Numbered from the stretch's first letter, positions 1 to 12,012 are shown. The stretch: DNA of 64,000 nt from Amphiura filiformis (GCF_039555335.1 NC_092631.1:9733701-9797700); one strand, 5' to 3'. Numbers and translations are program-made. Notes: generated by a model not told the origin, from the letters alone.

Positions 1-3000
1 CCAGTTCAAGAGTATATGTTCACGTGTGCTACTCAACTCCTACCTTTTGCGGATGCCTCATTTTTGACAGGAAGTTCTGAAAACTCTACCATGGACTCCT
101 CCTCTGAAGCAAACTCTTACTTTGACTGTAGTGTTAATTACAATGATCTATCCATGCTTCTGCTCAATGCAGGCAGCATTGGCAACAAATTGGAAGAGCT
201 TGTCAATTTAGTGTATAGTTTCACTATTAGACCCGCCATTATTGGCATATCTGAATCATGGCTATCTTCCAACATATATGACTCAGAACTCTCCATAAAT
301 GGTCAATACACTGTTTTCCGTTGCGATCGCCAAACAAGAGGCGGTGGTGTATGCTTACTAATTATGAACTCTCTTAAACCTCGCTTATGTAATGAACTCT
401 TATCTAAGAACTGTGAAGTGGTATGGGCTGAATGCAATCTGCATAAATGCAACCTTAAGATCTGTTGTTATTACCGTCCTCCCTATCGCAGCAGTAACAC
501 TCTTCCCGATTTAAGTCATTGCATTGCACTTGCTTCGCGCTCAAATTCCCTCGATTCTAAACTTCTGGTCATAGGTGATTTTAATGTTAATCTCCTCAAT
601 CAAGGTCACTACCTTTTTGATGATTTGTCAGATTTTTCTGCCAACCACAATCTTCATCAATTTGTCTCGCAGCCCACTTTTCATAGCCCGGGTATTAACC
701 CGTCCCTCATTGACCACATTTATAGTAATGACCCTGGTTTAATCACTGGAGTTGCTAACCTCTCTCCAATCGGCGCCTGTCACCATTCGGTTATCTATTG
801 TGGTCTTAACATCCGGCCAAACAAACCTAAGACTGTTTCCCGCACCATCTGGCAATACAGTAAGGCCGATTGGGTTGATGCAAACAGGCAACTCAGTGAT
901 TATCAAACTCAGGACGGTAATGACATCAACTATGCTTGGGATCACTTTCATACATTTTATATGGAAGTTATGAATCAATGTATCCCTCTCAAACTCTTCA
1001 AGTGTAAGGCAAAAGAGCCTCCCTGGCTCAATGAAGAGTTACGTAAACTCTGTAGAAAAAAGCATAGTCTTTTTCGGAAATGGAAAAAATCTCAAAAATC
1101 TAGTGATTACACTAAGTACAAAGCAATTAGAAATAAGTTAACCAACAGACTTAAGTATGCCAAGCACAACTTTTTTGCTAGCCTTCTCGAAAATGAATCC
1201 CCAAGTAAGCGTTTTTGGGGTTATTGTAAAACTCGTTCTGGTCAAGCAACCATTCCTGACTCCATCCACTACAATGGTGTTTGTGCTAGCTCTCCAACTG
1301 ACATAGCCAATACCTTTAGTCAGTTTTTCGCTGAGTGTTTCAACCGTGCTGACGCCTCCAATACTCCCATTCCTCAGTACAACTTCAGTTCCACTCTTTC
1401 CTGTTTTTCCTGCTCTAGTTCTGATGTTCTCTATCTCATCCAAAAGCTTAACAACAATTCTGCTGCTGGGATGGACGGTATCACTAGTCGTATGCTAAAA
1501 AACACAGCTCCTTCTATTTGCCCCATCCTCTGCAGACTTTTTAATCTGTCGCTCATCACCGGCAGAGTCCCTGATGCCTGGAAGGTCTCCCGTGTTATTC
1601 CCATCTTTAAGGCCGGTGACCCCATGCTGTCACCAACTACAGACCAATATCTCTCCAACCAATCTGTGCTAAACTGCTGGAAAAAATCATCCACCGTAAC
1701 ATCTTGGATCACCTTGCCAGCAATGACATCCTCACCAAACGCCAGTTCGGGTTCCTTCCCAAATCATCAACATCCGATGCCCTAATCACTGCCCTTCATG
1801 ATTGGTATGGTTCTATTGAAGACAGGAAGAGTATTGTTATGGCCCTTTTCGACCTATCAAAGGCCTTTGATCGTGTTCCCACCACCACCCACTCCTTCGG
1901 AAACTTGGTGCTGTTGGGTTAACAGGTCCTATTCTCTCCTGGCTCAAATCATATCTCTCTAATAGGTCCCAGCTGGTTGCTGTGCATGGCGTTGACTCTG
2001 ACCCTGTCCCTGTTATTTCTGGTGTGCCCCAAGGCTCTGTCCTTGGGCCTCTACTCTTTCTTGTCTATATCAATGATCTTTGCTTTTCTAACTTTTCTTC
2101 CAATAGCTCTCTGGTCCTATACGCTGATGATACTACTCTCTATAAGCCTCTTTCTCATTCTTCTGACCTGTCTGACTTCCAAGCTGATATCAACACCATC
2201 CACGGCTGGTTCATTAACAACCATCTCTCTGCCAATGCTTCCAAGACAAAGGCCATGGTTATCACCACCAAAAGAACCCCTACCCGGACTTGCAACTTTA
2301 CTCGACAACCAAGTTATTGAGAGGGTGTCCTCAGCGAAATTTCTTGGTATTTTGATTTCTGATAGCCTCTCCTGGTCTCTTTACATCGACCAGATATGTA
2401 AGAAAGCTCGTCGCACAATTGGTTTTATCCATAGGGTATTCTCCAGTGCTCCCATCTGCACCCGTCAGATCCTTTATCTTGCGATTGTTCGCCCAATCTT
2501 GGAATATGGTAGTGTCACATGGCATCCTTTAAACACTACCCTGACCAATCGCCTTGAGGCTTGTCAGCGTTTCGCCGCCAGGGTTATCTTGCAGTCCTGG
2601 AATCTCAGCCACGAGGACCTTCTCCTGAAGTCTGACCTTCCGTTGCTCTCCAAACGCAGGGACTATGCTACTCTTTGTCACCTGTATAAGATCCTCCATC
2701 ATCTTTCCTCCTCTCCTAACCCTTACAACCCTCACCCCGGCCTTCACTCCAGAACCTGAACTCCCATGCCATCGTTCCTCCTTTCCGTCGCCTGACCTTG
2801 TGCCAAAAATCCTTTTACCCTTATGCTCCGACACTCTGGAACTACCTCCCTGAGGACATTATCCAATGTAAATCGCTGTATTCCTTCAAGTCAGCCCTTC
2901 GTGCCCATCTTGGCTAGCCAGTTTCGTTTGGTGTTTGTTTATTCTGTGTTTTTGGTTTAAGTTATCTATTTTTTTTTTGATGTTTTGGCCTCCCTTTAAT

Positions 3001-3060
3001 TTATTGCTTTTGCAATATTGGGCTGTGCCAGGCCTACGGGCCGAATGGTATAAATAAATG
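1..3060 (+). mobile_element. CR1/Jockey-like non-LTR retrotransposon (LINE), window-truncated at 5' end, decayed
   Basis: The segment encodes an apurinic-type endonuclease followed by a reverse transcriptase, the order of Jockey/CR1/L2-group LINEs. The reading frame is already open at base 1, so the 5' end (and any ORF1) lies outside the window. The 3' end is a short untranslated tail after the stop at 2915-2917, finishing with a GGCCTACGGGCC stretch and a TAAATAAATG tail near 3060, typical of short-repeat LINE tails rather than poly(A). It lies in the same orientation as the partial P450 that follows. The exact clade cannot be set by eye. Confidence 0.88.
16..2917 (+). pseudogene. LINE ORF2 endonuclease-reverse transcriptase, frameshifted remnant
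   Basis: The first ORF (16-1785) has an endonuclease domain at about residues 45-270, with VIGDFNVNLL and the SLIDHIYSND motif, then the start of the reverse transcriptase (AAGMDGITSRMLK). The frame then breaks at about 1629-1640 and continues in another frame as LFDLSKAFDRV. A second break near 1880 leads to GVPQGSVLGP (from 2021) and the catalytic YADD (2120-2131). A third break near 2290-2300 leads to the thumb region (LEYGSVTWHP). A fourth near 2750 leads to the C-terminal WNYLPEDI, with the stop at 2915-2917. Four frameshifts across conserved domains mean this copy cannot make an intact enzyme. The methionine at 16 is only the first visible one, because the frame is open upstream. Confidence 0.85.
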
Positions 3061-3505
3061 TGTCTAGAATTCCAGCAGTCATTTTTAGCAAAGATTCCGG
3101 CTGGAGGGTATGGAAGACATTGAGATTAGGTGAAATTCCGGCTGAAAAAAAAAAAAAAAAAACAAGAGTGGGGATTGTGAAAGGCCATGGAAGACATTCA
3201 CATTTCTTAATATTCGGCTGGAAAATGGTCAAAATGCTCCAATTCCAGCAGAATCTTCACTTATGATCACCATCTCGATTAACCTATGAAAGACATTTAC
3301 TTGAATTCTGGCTGGAAACAAAAAATGTTCTAATTCCAGCTGGAACCCTATGGAAGACATTTACATTTACGTGAATTCCGGCTGGCCATATTAGACATAT
3401 TACCACAATTCCGGCAGTGTCTTCCATGGGGTTTTCCTGACATATGAATTCCGGCTGTCAATTTAGCCCCGAATTCCGGAAGTGTCTTCCATAGGGGCGG
3501 GGTTC
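3061..3505. repeat. Block of degenerate AATTCCGGCTGG / GGAAGACATT motif repeats
   Basis: About nine variants of AATTCCGGCTGG or AATTCCAGCAG occur in 440 bp, interspersed with TGGAAGACATTTAC and its complement GTGTCTTCCAT. A poly(A) run sits at 3147-3163. The block sits between the LINE 3' end and the first recognisable P450 intron sequence at about 3530. Both orientations of the motifs are present. It is probably a non-autonomous inverted-repeat element, but I cannot define its ends or a target duplication. Confidence 0.55.
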
Positions 3506-3654
3506 GGAATACATCTGGAATAGCCCATTCCTTGCATCGGCATTTGCCTAGGTACTTTTATCTTCATGATGGAACCCGACCCAAATTTGGGTCTGAATTT
3601 TGTTAGCAATTGCATTTGTAACTAATTTTAGTTTCTCTTATACATATCTTTCAG

Positions 3655-6600
3655 CAAGAGCCCAGATGTTGTCAACCATTGAGGCCATCATCAAGCAGAG
3701 ACGTGACAACCCTCCACCACCTGAGCGTCAACTATTCATTGATATTCTACTAGAGAATAATTTTCCAGAAGCTCAAATCAAGTGTGATACTCTCTCCTAT
3801 GTCATTGGTGGATTTCATACTTCAGCCAATTGTAAGACACTTGATACTGTATATGTTAAACATGTGCAAATAACTACATAAATCATCTCCAAATGAGAAC
3901 ACTATTTAGGACTATGCAAACAGGGATATTACTCCTTGACTTTCACCAGTTAACCATGGTTATATGTATACACACATTTTACACAATTTTCACCAATAGG
4001 GGATGCACTCTCAAATTTTTATTTACGATACTTGCAGATCCTTGCACATATTTTGAAAGTGGGGATGGTTCAGGCTCCTGAGAGGTCCCCGGTTGGAATG
4101 TAGACTATCACTAATGTCATGCAGGCTTTACATCCACAGATAACTATGCACAATCATGGAACCTATATTTGGAAAAGGTTCTTGGAACATTGTGCACACT
4201 TTGCAGACATTTTGTGCACAAGTTTCTCATGATCATGATCATGGAAATAATGTATAGTCTGTTTAGGAATAAACAGGACATCTGCAACATTGATTGATGG
4301 GGAGAGGGGAGGGCAAATCATCTACAACAGGGATTTCCCCTCACCTCTCTTCCGTAAATCAATGTTGGAACACTTTGGAAAACTCTCAAAGCTGTTGGTA
4401 TTTTTCAACATTGTATGGGGGAGGGTGTGGCAGTTTTTTATTCTTGACTTTTTTCCAAGATAGTAGGAAGGGGAGTTGTACAGATTAGAACTGTTGATGG
4501 TCTCTCCACTTCATCATTTTATGAACAACTCTCATACTTTAACATGCACAGTGATAACTCTTCTGAACGTGAGCCAAACAGCTTTATGTGACTTTTGAAT
4601 CATGAGCATGAACACTATACTTGAACTGCATGTGGTAGGCAGTGTATGGGGGCGAAAAGGAATTGTACTGTTTCACATTCATAGAAATAACCTCCAATCA
4701 TCTAACCTCTCAAGTAACTGAACATAATTGCAGGGTTACGTCCCTGACTTTATAGGAACCTTCCTTACAGGAACCTTTTGAGAGATGAAGAGAATTCACT
4801 GATTCACTCCCACAGATCGCATTCTCCGGGCATGCAATAGCGCAGCCCCTTAGACCATCTCGTTCTCAAATTTATGCCCCATCTTTTGTCCCTGAATATT
4901 GCTGTAAAAGTTGACGAGTCAAGTGCCAAGAAGTGTTGACTGATCCTCTCATGTGTATAATTGGCCGTTTCTGTTACCCTTTTTTTTTCTGCAATAGTGC
5001 TGGCATGGACTTTGTATTTCATCGCAACTCATCAAGATATTCAGGAGAAGCTGCACAAGGAGATAGAGAGTGTGTTGGGGGATGAAGATGTGGAGTCAAG
5101 TCATATTACACAACTTACGTGAGTATAATTTGTAATGACATACAAATATTCAATGTTTATGAGTACAATGGTAAGAATATTTTCATGACTGTTCCATTCA
5201 ACGAGGCTTTTTCAACAAGGCTTTGCTGAGTTGAATGAAGTCATAATATAAATTCCTTTTCTTCCAATTAATTCTGTAAATCACCAAGAAATAAAATAAT
5301 TTTAAAAAAAACTATATTTATATTAGAACCAAGAAACTGAGAAAAGTCAACCCTTTTTCTTTCTATCATTTAAGATATAGCTGATTGAATTGATTAAGAT
5401 ATTCTGGAGGTATGAATGAGATTCAAACATCATCTCAGAAAACAAAGTTTCTATGTTACTTTTTTTTATGTTTCTAAATATGTTCCACGGATGCAAGTTT
5501 TCCAGGTTTTTTACGGATTTCAAGAAAAAAAAGTGAAATATCATTTTTTTACTACATTTTGAGTATTAGATGCTAATATTTCATGATAAAAAGAGCAAAA
5601 AAAATGGGGGTGATACTCTCATAGCCTATTTCCCAATCTCTAGCGTTCGCAAAAATGATAGTGCTCGGGCTTGATCGCTTCGCTCGCAGGATTTTTTACA
5701 ACACTTACTTACATCCCTGATATTTAATGCATTTATCAATTCAAGCATTAGTATTTTGGTTAATAGATTTTGCATTGGATTTCTCTTATCTAGTTACCTG
5801 AGACAAGTACTAGATGAAAGTCTTAGGACTTCCGTCTTAGCTCCTTGGGCTGCAAGATTTCAAGATATTGACACTATGCTGGGAGGACATGTTATTCCTA
5901 AAGGGGTAAGTTTTTTGGGTGACAGCACCTTTTAGAGGAAAGAAATGGTTCAGGTCTAATGTAAGGTGTAAAATATAAAGAGCTTCCACGTCGACCCCTT
6001 CCAATGGGCAAAACCCTGCCGTACTATTTCGTAAAGAAACTAATTAAATTGGTGCATGGTAAGAAAATGGTAAAACAGTATAAATTGGTGATCACATAGT
6101 GGGCTATGTACAACACTTTAAAAGTATATCAAAGAAGGGGCTGTCGTGCACCCTCAGAAATCAACTTTCATACTGTATTTTTGTATTTATCTTGTAAAGT
6201 GCCTCGATCTACATGTATTGAAGAAGCGCTATATAAATGTGCAAATAATAAAACGCTTGCAGCCTTGAGGCCTAATGGGTGTAAACCCAAGGTTTCAAAT
6301 CTTGCTCATCTAGCAACTCACAGAGTTTGTAATTATTAAGAAAGTGTATCATTGGTAATAGCTATTCTCCTATCTTTACAGACCCCAGTCATCCATGCGT
6401 TGGGTGTGACGCTACAAGATGAGGAACGATGGCCCCACCCAGAAAAGTAAGTGTTGTATGGCTATGGTCATAACAATTCAGATCAATTGTTTGGGCAGTG
6501 GGTTAGTTGTTGATGTATTGACCCTATAATGAAAATAAAGATACAATGTACGTGCAACTGGTGGTAGTGAACCAAAACACTCTTTGTTTGCCTGTACTAT

Positions 6601-7250
6601 TCTAATTGCCAGTATACAAAAGATTGGTGTTAACTGACTAGCGGACTCTTAATTCTCCAGGTGTACACTAAAGTCAGGCACACTAAAGCACCATGTTGAC
6701 TTTGGTCCTAGAGCAGTATTGGTGTTCCTGTAGATACCAACTGCTCTTTGTATCGTACCTAGGAAAAGTAATCAATCGTATTGAGCATAATACTGAACGT
6801 TTGCATAGCGCTTACATGTATATAATTGTTATAATTTTTAATGACAAAACAAAAATGCACATTTTGTGCATGCATTTGGAGGGAGAACCTTGTTTTGGTA
6901 GCAAGATAGCGGATCTGTGCAATGGGCGAATGTGCCTTTTTAAGGAACTAAATATATTTTATCAAAGTTGTTGCTTATTTACTGATTTTTTTCTCATCAG
7001 GTTTGATCCAGATCGTTTTAGTCCAGAGAACAGCAAGCAGAGGGACAAGTTTGCCTTCCAACCTTTCGGTTTTGCTGGCAAGAGAATCTGCCCTGGCTAT
7101 CGTTTTGCATATGGAGAGATTTCTGTATTTCTAGCTGTTTTGTGTCGGGCTTTTAAGTTCAACATTGTTGAAGGACAGGTGGTAGAACCAGTGTATGGGT
7201 TTGTGACAGCTCCAAAAGAAGAGGTGTGGGTGACAGTAGAAAAGCGCTAG
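3655..7250 (+). CDS. CYP20A1: CYP20A1-like cytochrome P450, last five exons only
   Basis: Five exons with good splice sites: 3655-3831, 4998-5118, 5794-5905, 6382-6446 and 7001-7250 (stop at 7248-7250). They join in frame, with phases and lengths (177, 121, 112, 65, 250) identical to exons 7-11 of the complete minus-strand copy. Seen are the I-helix region GGFHTS, the K-helix ExxR (ESLR in exon 5794-5905), the FDPDRF meander, and the haem-binding loop GFAGKRICPG with its cysteine ligand. The C-terminus VEGQVVEPVYGFVT matches CYP20A1 rather than other P450 families. There is no frameshift or stop. Exons for the membrane anchor and first half are absent: upstream is intron homology back to about 3530, then repeats and a LINE. 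The missing exons may lie left of the window, or this may be a 3'-only duplicate. Good codon preservation suggests past or present selection. Confidence 0.8.
3832..4997 (+). other. Intron of the partial P450, with a dispersed repeat near 4000-4100
   Basis: The donor GTAAGA follows 3831 and the acceptor GCAATAG ends at 4997. Around 3995-4100 is a stretch (GATGCACTCTCAAAT, then GGGGATGG, then CGGTTGGAATGTA) that recurs in the same order at about 62970-63085, so it is a dispersed repeat. The rest shows no gene. Confidence 0.45.
6160..6262 (+). repeat. LINE/SINE 3'-tail-like fragment
   Basis: The string TTGTAAAGTGCCTCGA, then GCGCTATATAAATG and AATAATAAA, resembles the tails of tRNA- or LINE-derived repeats common in invertebrate deuterostomes. 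It lies inside the intron between the exons ending at 5905 and starting at 6382. A similar tail on the other strand is at 16060-16160. Family assignment is by general resemblance only. Confidence 0.4.
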
Positions 7251-8649
7251 CTTTGTAGATACTGATGGATGACCAAACAGTGTAATTAAGAATACAATCG
7301 GGCTATAAGTCAATAATGTGTAAGAAAAGTCTGAATTTGTCATGTAGTACATTATTGTTACCAAATGTATACCATCTTATACACCAAAGGTGATAAGGTA
7401 TTGCTTTGTTTTGTACATACTACATTTATATAAGAAACATGTACCATATTATTGAAGGCCCCACAGCACACACCATGCACCAGCGAGGGTTGGTAATTGT
7501 TAATGCACTTGGTGTTTTTAACTCCACTGTATAAACTATTTTTAATCTTATCATATAGAAACCATATGCATACTGTCAATTGCCAACTGCTTTGGTGCAA
7601 AAAGGTATTTTGTGGGTAAAATTTAATCAAACCTCTTTGAAAAAAGTAATATAGTGAGCCTCGTCTCAAGTTCAGAGTAGGCCTAATGCCATATTGGATT
7701 TCACGGTAGCAGATTCGAAACAGTGTGTGTACGCGGTTGCATTGCCAGCTGACTAATTGGTCCCCTATGCGTGTGTATATGTCTTGCGGGATTAGGTTAT
7801 CATGCGTGTTTGAATCTGCCACTGTAAAATCCAACATGGCATTACTCCCAACTTGAGAGGAGATATACTATAGATACCACTCTCAAAATTCATGTTCATG
7901 TATGTGGAGACTGGAGATCATCGTTTCAATTGGCAATAATCTTACAGGGTACAGAGTAGTTTGAGTATTTCAAATATCCAGTATATATATGTTAATAAAT
8001 CTGCAATGTTTGTGCAAGTCCCAGCTCTGATCTTTCAATCGATTATGAACTATGCCTTCTGCATACATGTATGCTAATGGCACTATAATTATGTTCTGGC
8101 CTATTTATGGGATTTTTTTCGGGAAACCCTGACTGGTGGGGTAACTCTACAGATGTAAAACTGCATAACCAAAATCCTCCTGTTGCATAAAGGAGGAAAT
8201 GGTCTGATATATTATTACACTGTATCGTGTACATCATAATGGATGCTTGACAATATTCAAGCCTATGGTATAATATGAATATTTGACATATCTTTCACAT
8301 GTAGTGCTACATGTACTGGAGCAGAGTTTGTTAGCTCTCTAAGCGGTGATTGCATTTATGTTAAGCTCTCGGAGCATAATTTGTTGAAGGAATCTTTTCG
8401 GGTATAATAATTATGAGTGGTGCTGTAAGGTAAGATTAGTTAGTTCTTTGAGGGATTTAAAGAAAAAGCCGCATGCCTTTGAGGCAGTTTGGCTCTGCTT
8501 TTATCCATGTTATTCCAGAAATGCAGCAAAATGAAAATGTAAATTCTAGATGAGAACATGTCCCCAATAATGTGTTTACTGGTGAATCACCAGTGGTGAT
8601 ATGAAAGAAACAGTTATCAGCATATAATATAATTGTCATATCTAACATA
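7251..8649. other. 3' flank of the partial P450; possible poly(A) signal near 7990
   Basis: No coding region is supported here. An AATAAA hexamer at about 7990 could end a transcript of the plus-strand P450. The stretch also contains the foldback at 7651-7868. Similarity to the minus-strand gene stops abruptly after the stop codon, so the two 3' flanks are unrelated. Confidence 0.35.
7651..7868. mobile_element. Short foldback (MITE-like) element
   Basis: The left arm (AGCCTCGTCTCAAGTTC, AATGCCATATTGGATTT, GCAGATTC) is repeated inverted on the right (GAATCTGCCACTG, AAATCCAACATGGCATT, AACTTGAGAGGAGA). The arms are about 70 bp with scattered mismatches, around a loop of about 75 bp. There is no ORF. 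Ends and target duplication are not clear enough to classify. Confidence 0.6.
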
Positions 8650-9631
8650 TACAGGGTGTCCCAGAATGATTTGTACCGTGTTTGCAAAAATAACTAAAAA
8701 TAGAAGACGGGCAGTGTATCTATTTTTGATACCAGCATTATAATGTTGGACATGTCTCCTACTTATTCTGTTAATTTCAGCACGCTACCTTTATTTGTAT
8801 TGGCGTGGCATGCAATAATGTAAAATCGATGAAAAACGACTCGCATACCTGGCACGATACGATTAAATGAAGAACGTGGGATGTTTGGCACTGCATTTTG
8901 ACGACAACTACTGTTGAGGTTGCGCCTTAAAGCTTGCCGGACAGCTGCAATGTTCGCTCTAGTTCTTGCAGTCTTACGAGCACCTGAAGCTTCACTCTGC
9001 CGATTTCTGACAGGTCCGTGCTCGTCAAACTTCTTTACGTTATACACTATCGTCTAATGAATCTTCTTTGCGTCTCAACATAGCTGCCGGTTTGCCAGTA
9101 AGTTTTTTGAAAGAAATCCACGCTGCTGTACAGTAAATTGAGCTGTCTTTTCTGTACTACAACCAGTTCGATCTCTGCAAGCATTTCAAATGACATGGAC
9201 CTCACACCACAATAACTATATTTAAAACTACCGCCAAAGAGAGAATGGGATTAGGCCACAAATCCTTAATTCCATATAATGATTGCTTCAATAACGTCAT
9301 AAATAATAGATAGATATCGGCTATTTAGTGGAAATATGAACAGGGCACAACTAAAATACCTGCATAACTTTTTCCAAATAACTTTGTGCTGAACGGTTAG
9401 TAATGTTACAGATTTTCAAAATAGGTTGCATTGTCAAAACTTAGAATTCACCATTTTAACGCAATCTTCTATAACTTCTACTAGAAACGTCCAAATTTTA
9501 AAATCTAAAAAATCTGAGAAAGCTAAATATATGTAGAACTTAAAATGCAAAACAATATGACCATTCAACATGCCCTTCATACCTAAAAAATTCCATCTTT
9601 CCCGGTATAGATCATTCTGGGACACTCTGTA
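8650..9631 (-). mobile_element. Deleted mariner-like transposon, TA target duplication
   Basis: The terminal inverted repeats are about 29 bp: the left reads TACAGGGTGTCCCAGAATGA and the right reads, inverted, TACAGAGTGTCCCAGAATGA, continuing with similar bases. TA dinucleotides flank both ends (8648-8649 and 9632-9633). At 982 bp it is shorter than a full mariner (about 1.3 kb). Only an N-terminal transposase fragment is visible inside, so it is a non-autonomous deletion derivative. Confidence 0.85.
8763..9047 (-). pseudogene. N-terminal DNA-binding fragment of a mariner-type transposase
   Basis: The 94-residue frame contains KKFDEHGPVRNRQSEASG, then ARTRANIAAVRQALRRN and the helix PNIPRSSFNRIV. 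This is the pattern of the paired helix-turn-helix domain in mariner transposases (target-end binding). No catalytic DD(D/E) domain follows, and the remainder up to the inverted repeat is non-coding. It is centrally placed between the two inverted repeats, as expected for the remnant of the element's own gene. Confidence 0.75.
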
Positions 9632-9688
9632 TAGCGTTTTCATCTTGGACAAATATGACCTCAAATATGATTGAGGTGTGTTTTAATA

Positions 9689-10057
9689 TATCGTCACCCT
9701 GCTACGATAATTGCCTAACTCTTTTTCAGCCAAATTAAGTTTTTGCTTAAATCATGTCTCTATTAGCATGTGCCATTGACATAAAGGAGATTTTTGACAC
9801 CATAATTTATGCCTAACTTAGCTGTTTGTCTGAAGATATTGCTCTGATTTTTGTCACAGGCCAAGGTCAATGAAAGTCACATTCATGTAATCATCCTAAT
9901 CGTTTTTGATAATTCATTTTAATTTAACTTATTTTCATTTGCTCTTGTCCGAATATTCATGAAAAAATATGTTTATATGCATGCTTGAACCATATTTTGT
10001 GCTTTTTCTCAATAAGACAAAAATGAGTTAGGCAATTATTGTAGAAGGGTGACGATA
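9689..10057. mobile_element. TA-flanked MITE of about 370 bp
   Basis: The inverted termini TATCGTCACCCTGCTACGAT (left) and TATCGTCACCCTTCTACAAT (right, inverted) continue into TTGCCTAACTC on both sides. They are flanked by TA (9687-9688, 10058-10059). There is no ORF. It lies 56 bp from the deleted mariner, and the TA duplication fits the Tc1/mariner group, although the termini differ from its neighbour. Confidence 0.75.
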
Positions 10058-10254
10058 TATAAATTCTAAAATGGTGTCACTGCTCATCACGACGGCCGGG
10101 CCAGGAAATTTCAGCTGACTGGTATAAATCAAATTCAGTCAAATGAAAGTGGCTAGAACAGACCCAAGTTAAGGGAAGTAATAGTGTACCATTTCCATAA
10201 GAGATAGAATTGTATTTCTTTTTCACAAAATGTTAGTTTTGTTAATTTGATTCC

Positions 10255-10965
10255 AGGGTATATGTCGCCAATGCATGTCACTTTTTTTAGTAGCGTAGCC
10301 AGCGGGGCAGAGTGCCCCCTGACAAAAATGAAATAGAAAAGTGCCCCTGTGATGAAAAATAAAAGATTTTGTCATCTAAAACCTTGATTTTGGCAGGGTA
10401 TGTTATTAGTACATTAAGCTTTTTGGACAATCGTGTTTAGTCAGAATTTTGAAAAACATCGAGCACCAAATGTTACACCAAGATAAATGTTACAATGTTA
10501 CTTCAAATTGTCTAGGGCTATGCCATTTAAAATTCACACTCCCCCTGTGGAAGATTTTGGAAATATCTGCCACAGGGGGAGTATGAATTCAGATGGAATC
10601 AGCACATTAGGGTATATGTCGCCAATGCATGTCACTTTTTTAGTAGTAGCGTAGCCAGGGGCAGAGTGCCCCTGACAAAAATGAAATAGAAAAGTGCCCC
10701 TGTGATGAAAAATAAAAGATTTTGTCATCTAAAACCTTGATTTTGGCAGGGTATGTTATTAGTACATTACGCTTTTTGTACAATCGTGTTTAGTCAGAAT
10801 TTTGAAAAACATCGAGCACCAAATGTTACACCAAGATAAATGTTACAATGTTACTTCAAATTGTCTAGGGCTATGCCATTTAAAATTCACACTCCCCCTG
10901 TGGAAGATTTTGGAAATATCTGCCACAGGGGGAGTATGAATTTCAGATGGAATCAGCACATTAGG
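10255..10965. repeat. Tandem duplication of about 353 bp
   Basis: The sequence beginning GGGTATATGTCGCCAATGCA at 10257 recurs at 10610 with near-identical downstream sequence (GTAGCGTAGCCAG, GAGTGCCCC, AAATGTTACACCAAGA) through a hairpin ending CAGATGGAATCAGCACATTA. Differences are few single-base changes and small indels, so the duplication is recent. No coding frame is supported. Confidence 0.8.
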
Positions 10966-11155
10966 CTGCTCCATTTGAATTTCATACACCCTCGGAGAAA
11001 GATTCAACCTGAATCTTCCGCTGAGGGAGAGTGAGTTTCAAATGGAGCTGCTAATAGGTTAATTTCATTTGAAATTCATACTCCCCCTGTGGCAGATATT
11101 TCCAAAATCTTCCACAGGGGTAGAGTGCATTTTAAATGGAATAGCCCAATAGTGC
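10525..11155. repeat. Cluster of four short hairpin repeats
   Basis: Three units (about 10531-10590, 10881-10945, 11068-11130) are near-perfect hairpins in which ACTCCCCCTGTGG pairs with CCACAGGGGGAGT around the shared stem TTTTGGAAATATCTG. A fourth, divergent hairpin at 10980-11045 pairs ACCCTCGG-AGAAAGATTC with GAATCTTCCGCTGAGG. Flanks such as GAATTTCAGATGGAATCAGC and ATGGAATAGCCC recur, suggesting one MITE family. Confidence 0.65.
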
Positions 11156-11159
11156 AGTC

Positions 11160-12012
11160 AATTGGAAAATTTTCACTATTTCAATACTGTTTTTGTCTTT
11201 TTTTTTTGCATAATATTTAAAATGTTTGCCATGCAGAAATCAAGAAATCAATTCAAGTTTTGCAGTCTTCTGCCAATTATTGCTTGCCCCCTATAATGCT
11301 TGCCAAAAAAGGTTAGGCATTTACACATAATCATTGCACCTCGCAGAAAGATTATTCAACCCAGCTGAAGACTGAAAGTTTCAGTCGGTTCATTCGTCAA
11401 AATAGGTTTGTCTCAATGGTTTGTGAGATTTAAATTAAATCATAATTTGAACATACCCAGATGAATGAGAATCAACAAAAGTTGCTTATTTAAAGGTGAT
11501 GTTAAAGTATTTTGCAATGAACAACTTTTAGAAATATGAAAACATGTATTTACTGACATATATTTTATTTGACATTATAATGTGACCATGTGGGTATGTT
11601 ATTACAATGTTTTTGGCAAATCCTGTACTTATGTTGGTTTGCACATTAATCTCCAAATGTGATGTGTAAAGTAGTATATAGAGGTCTATACTTTGAATTT
11701 GTTTCTACGCTCACCTGTAATGGGTTTGAGCACTTTTAATTCCAAAGTTAGTCACCTGAAAAATTATACTTGTTATATATCATGTGTATGTAATCTATAT
11801 TTGAAATAAAAATATGTAAAATTGGATGTCGTTTATCCTATATAAAGTAAAATATAGCAGACATTACTCTTAAAACGTTAACACAGGGTATAGTCTTTTA
11901 AAAGCTCACTAAACCTCCACTAAATTATCAGATGGCATAACCAATTTGAGAACGATGGGTCAGAGGGGAGCACAACCTTGTGGTATTTGCACTAAAATAT
12001 TGAGACAAATAA
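11160..12012. other. AT-rich stretch without recognisable gene or repeat
   Basis: I see no ORF with recognisable content, no inverted repeat and no tandem array here. An AATAAA occurs near 11805. Confidence 0.3.
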
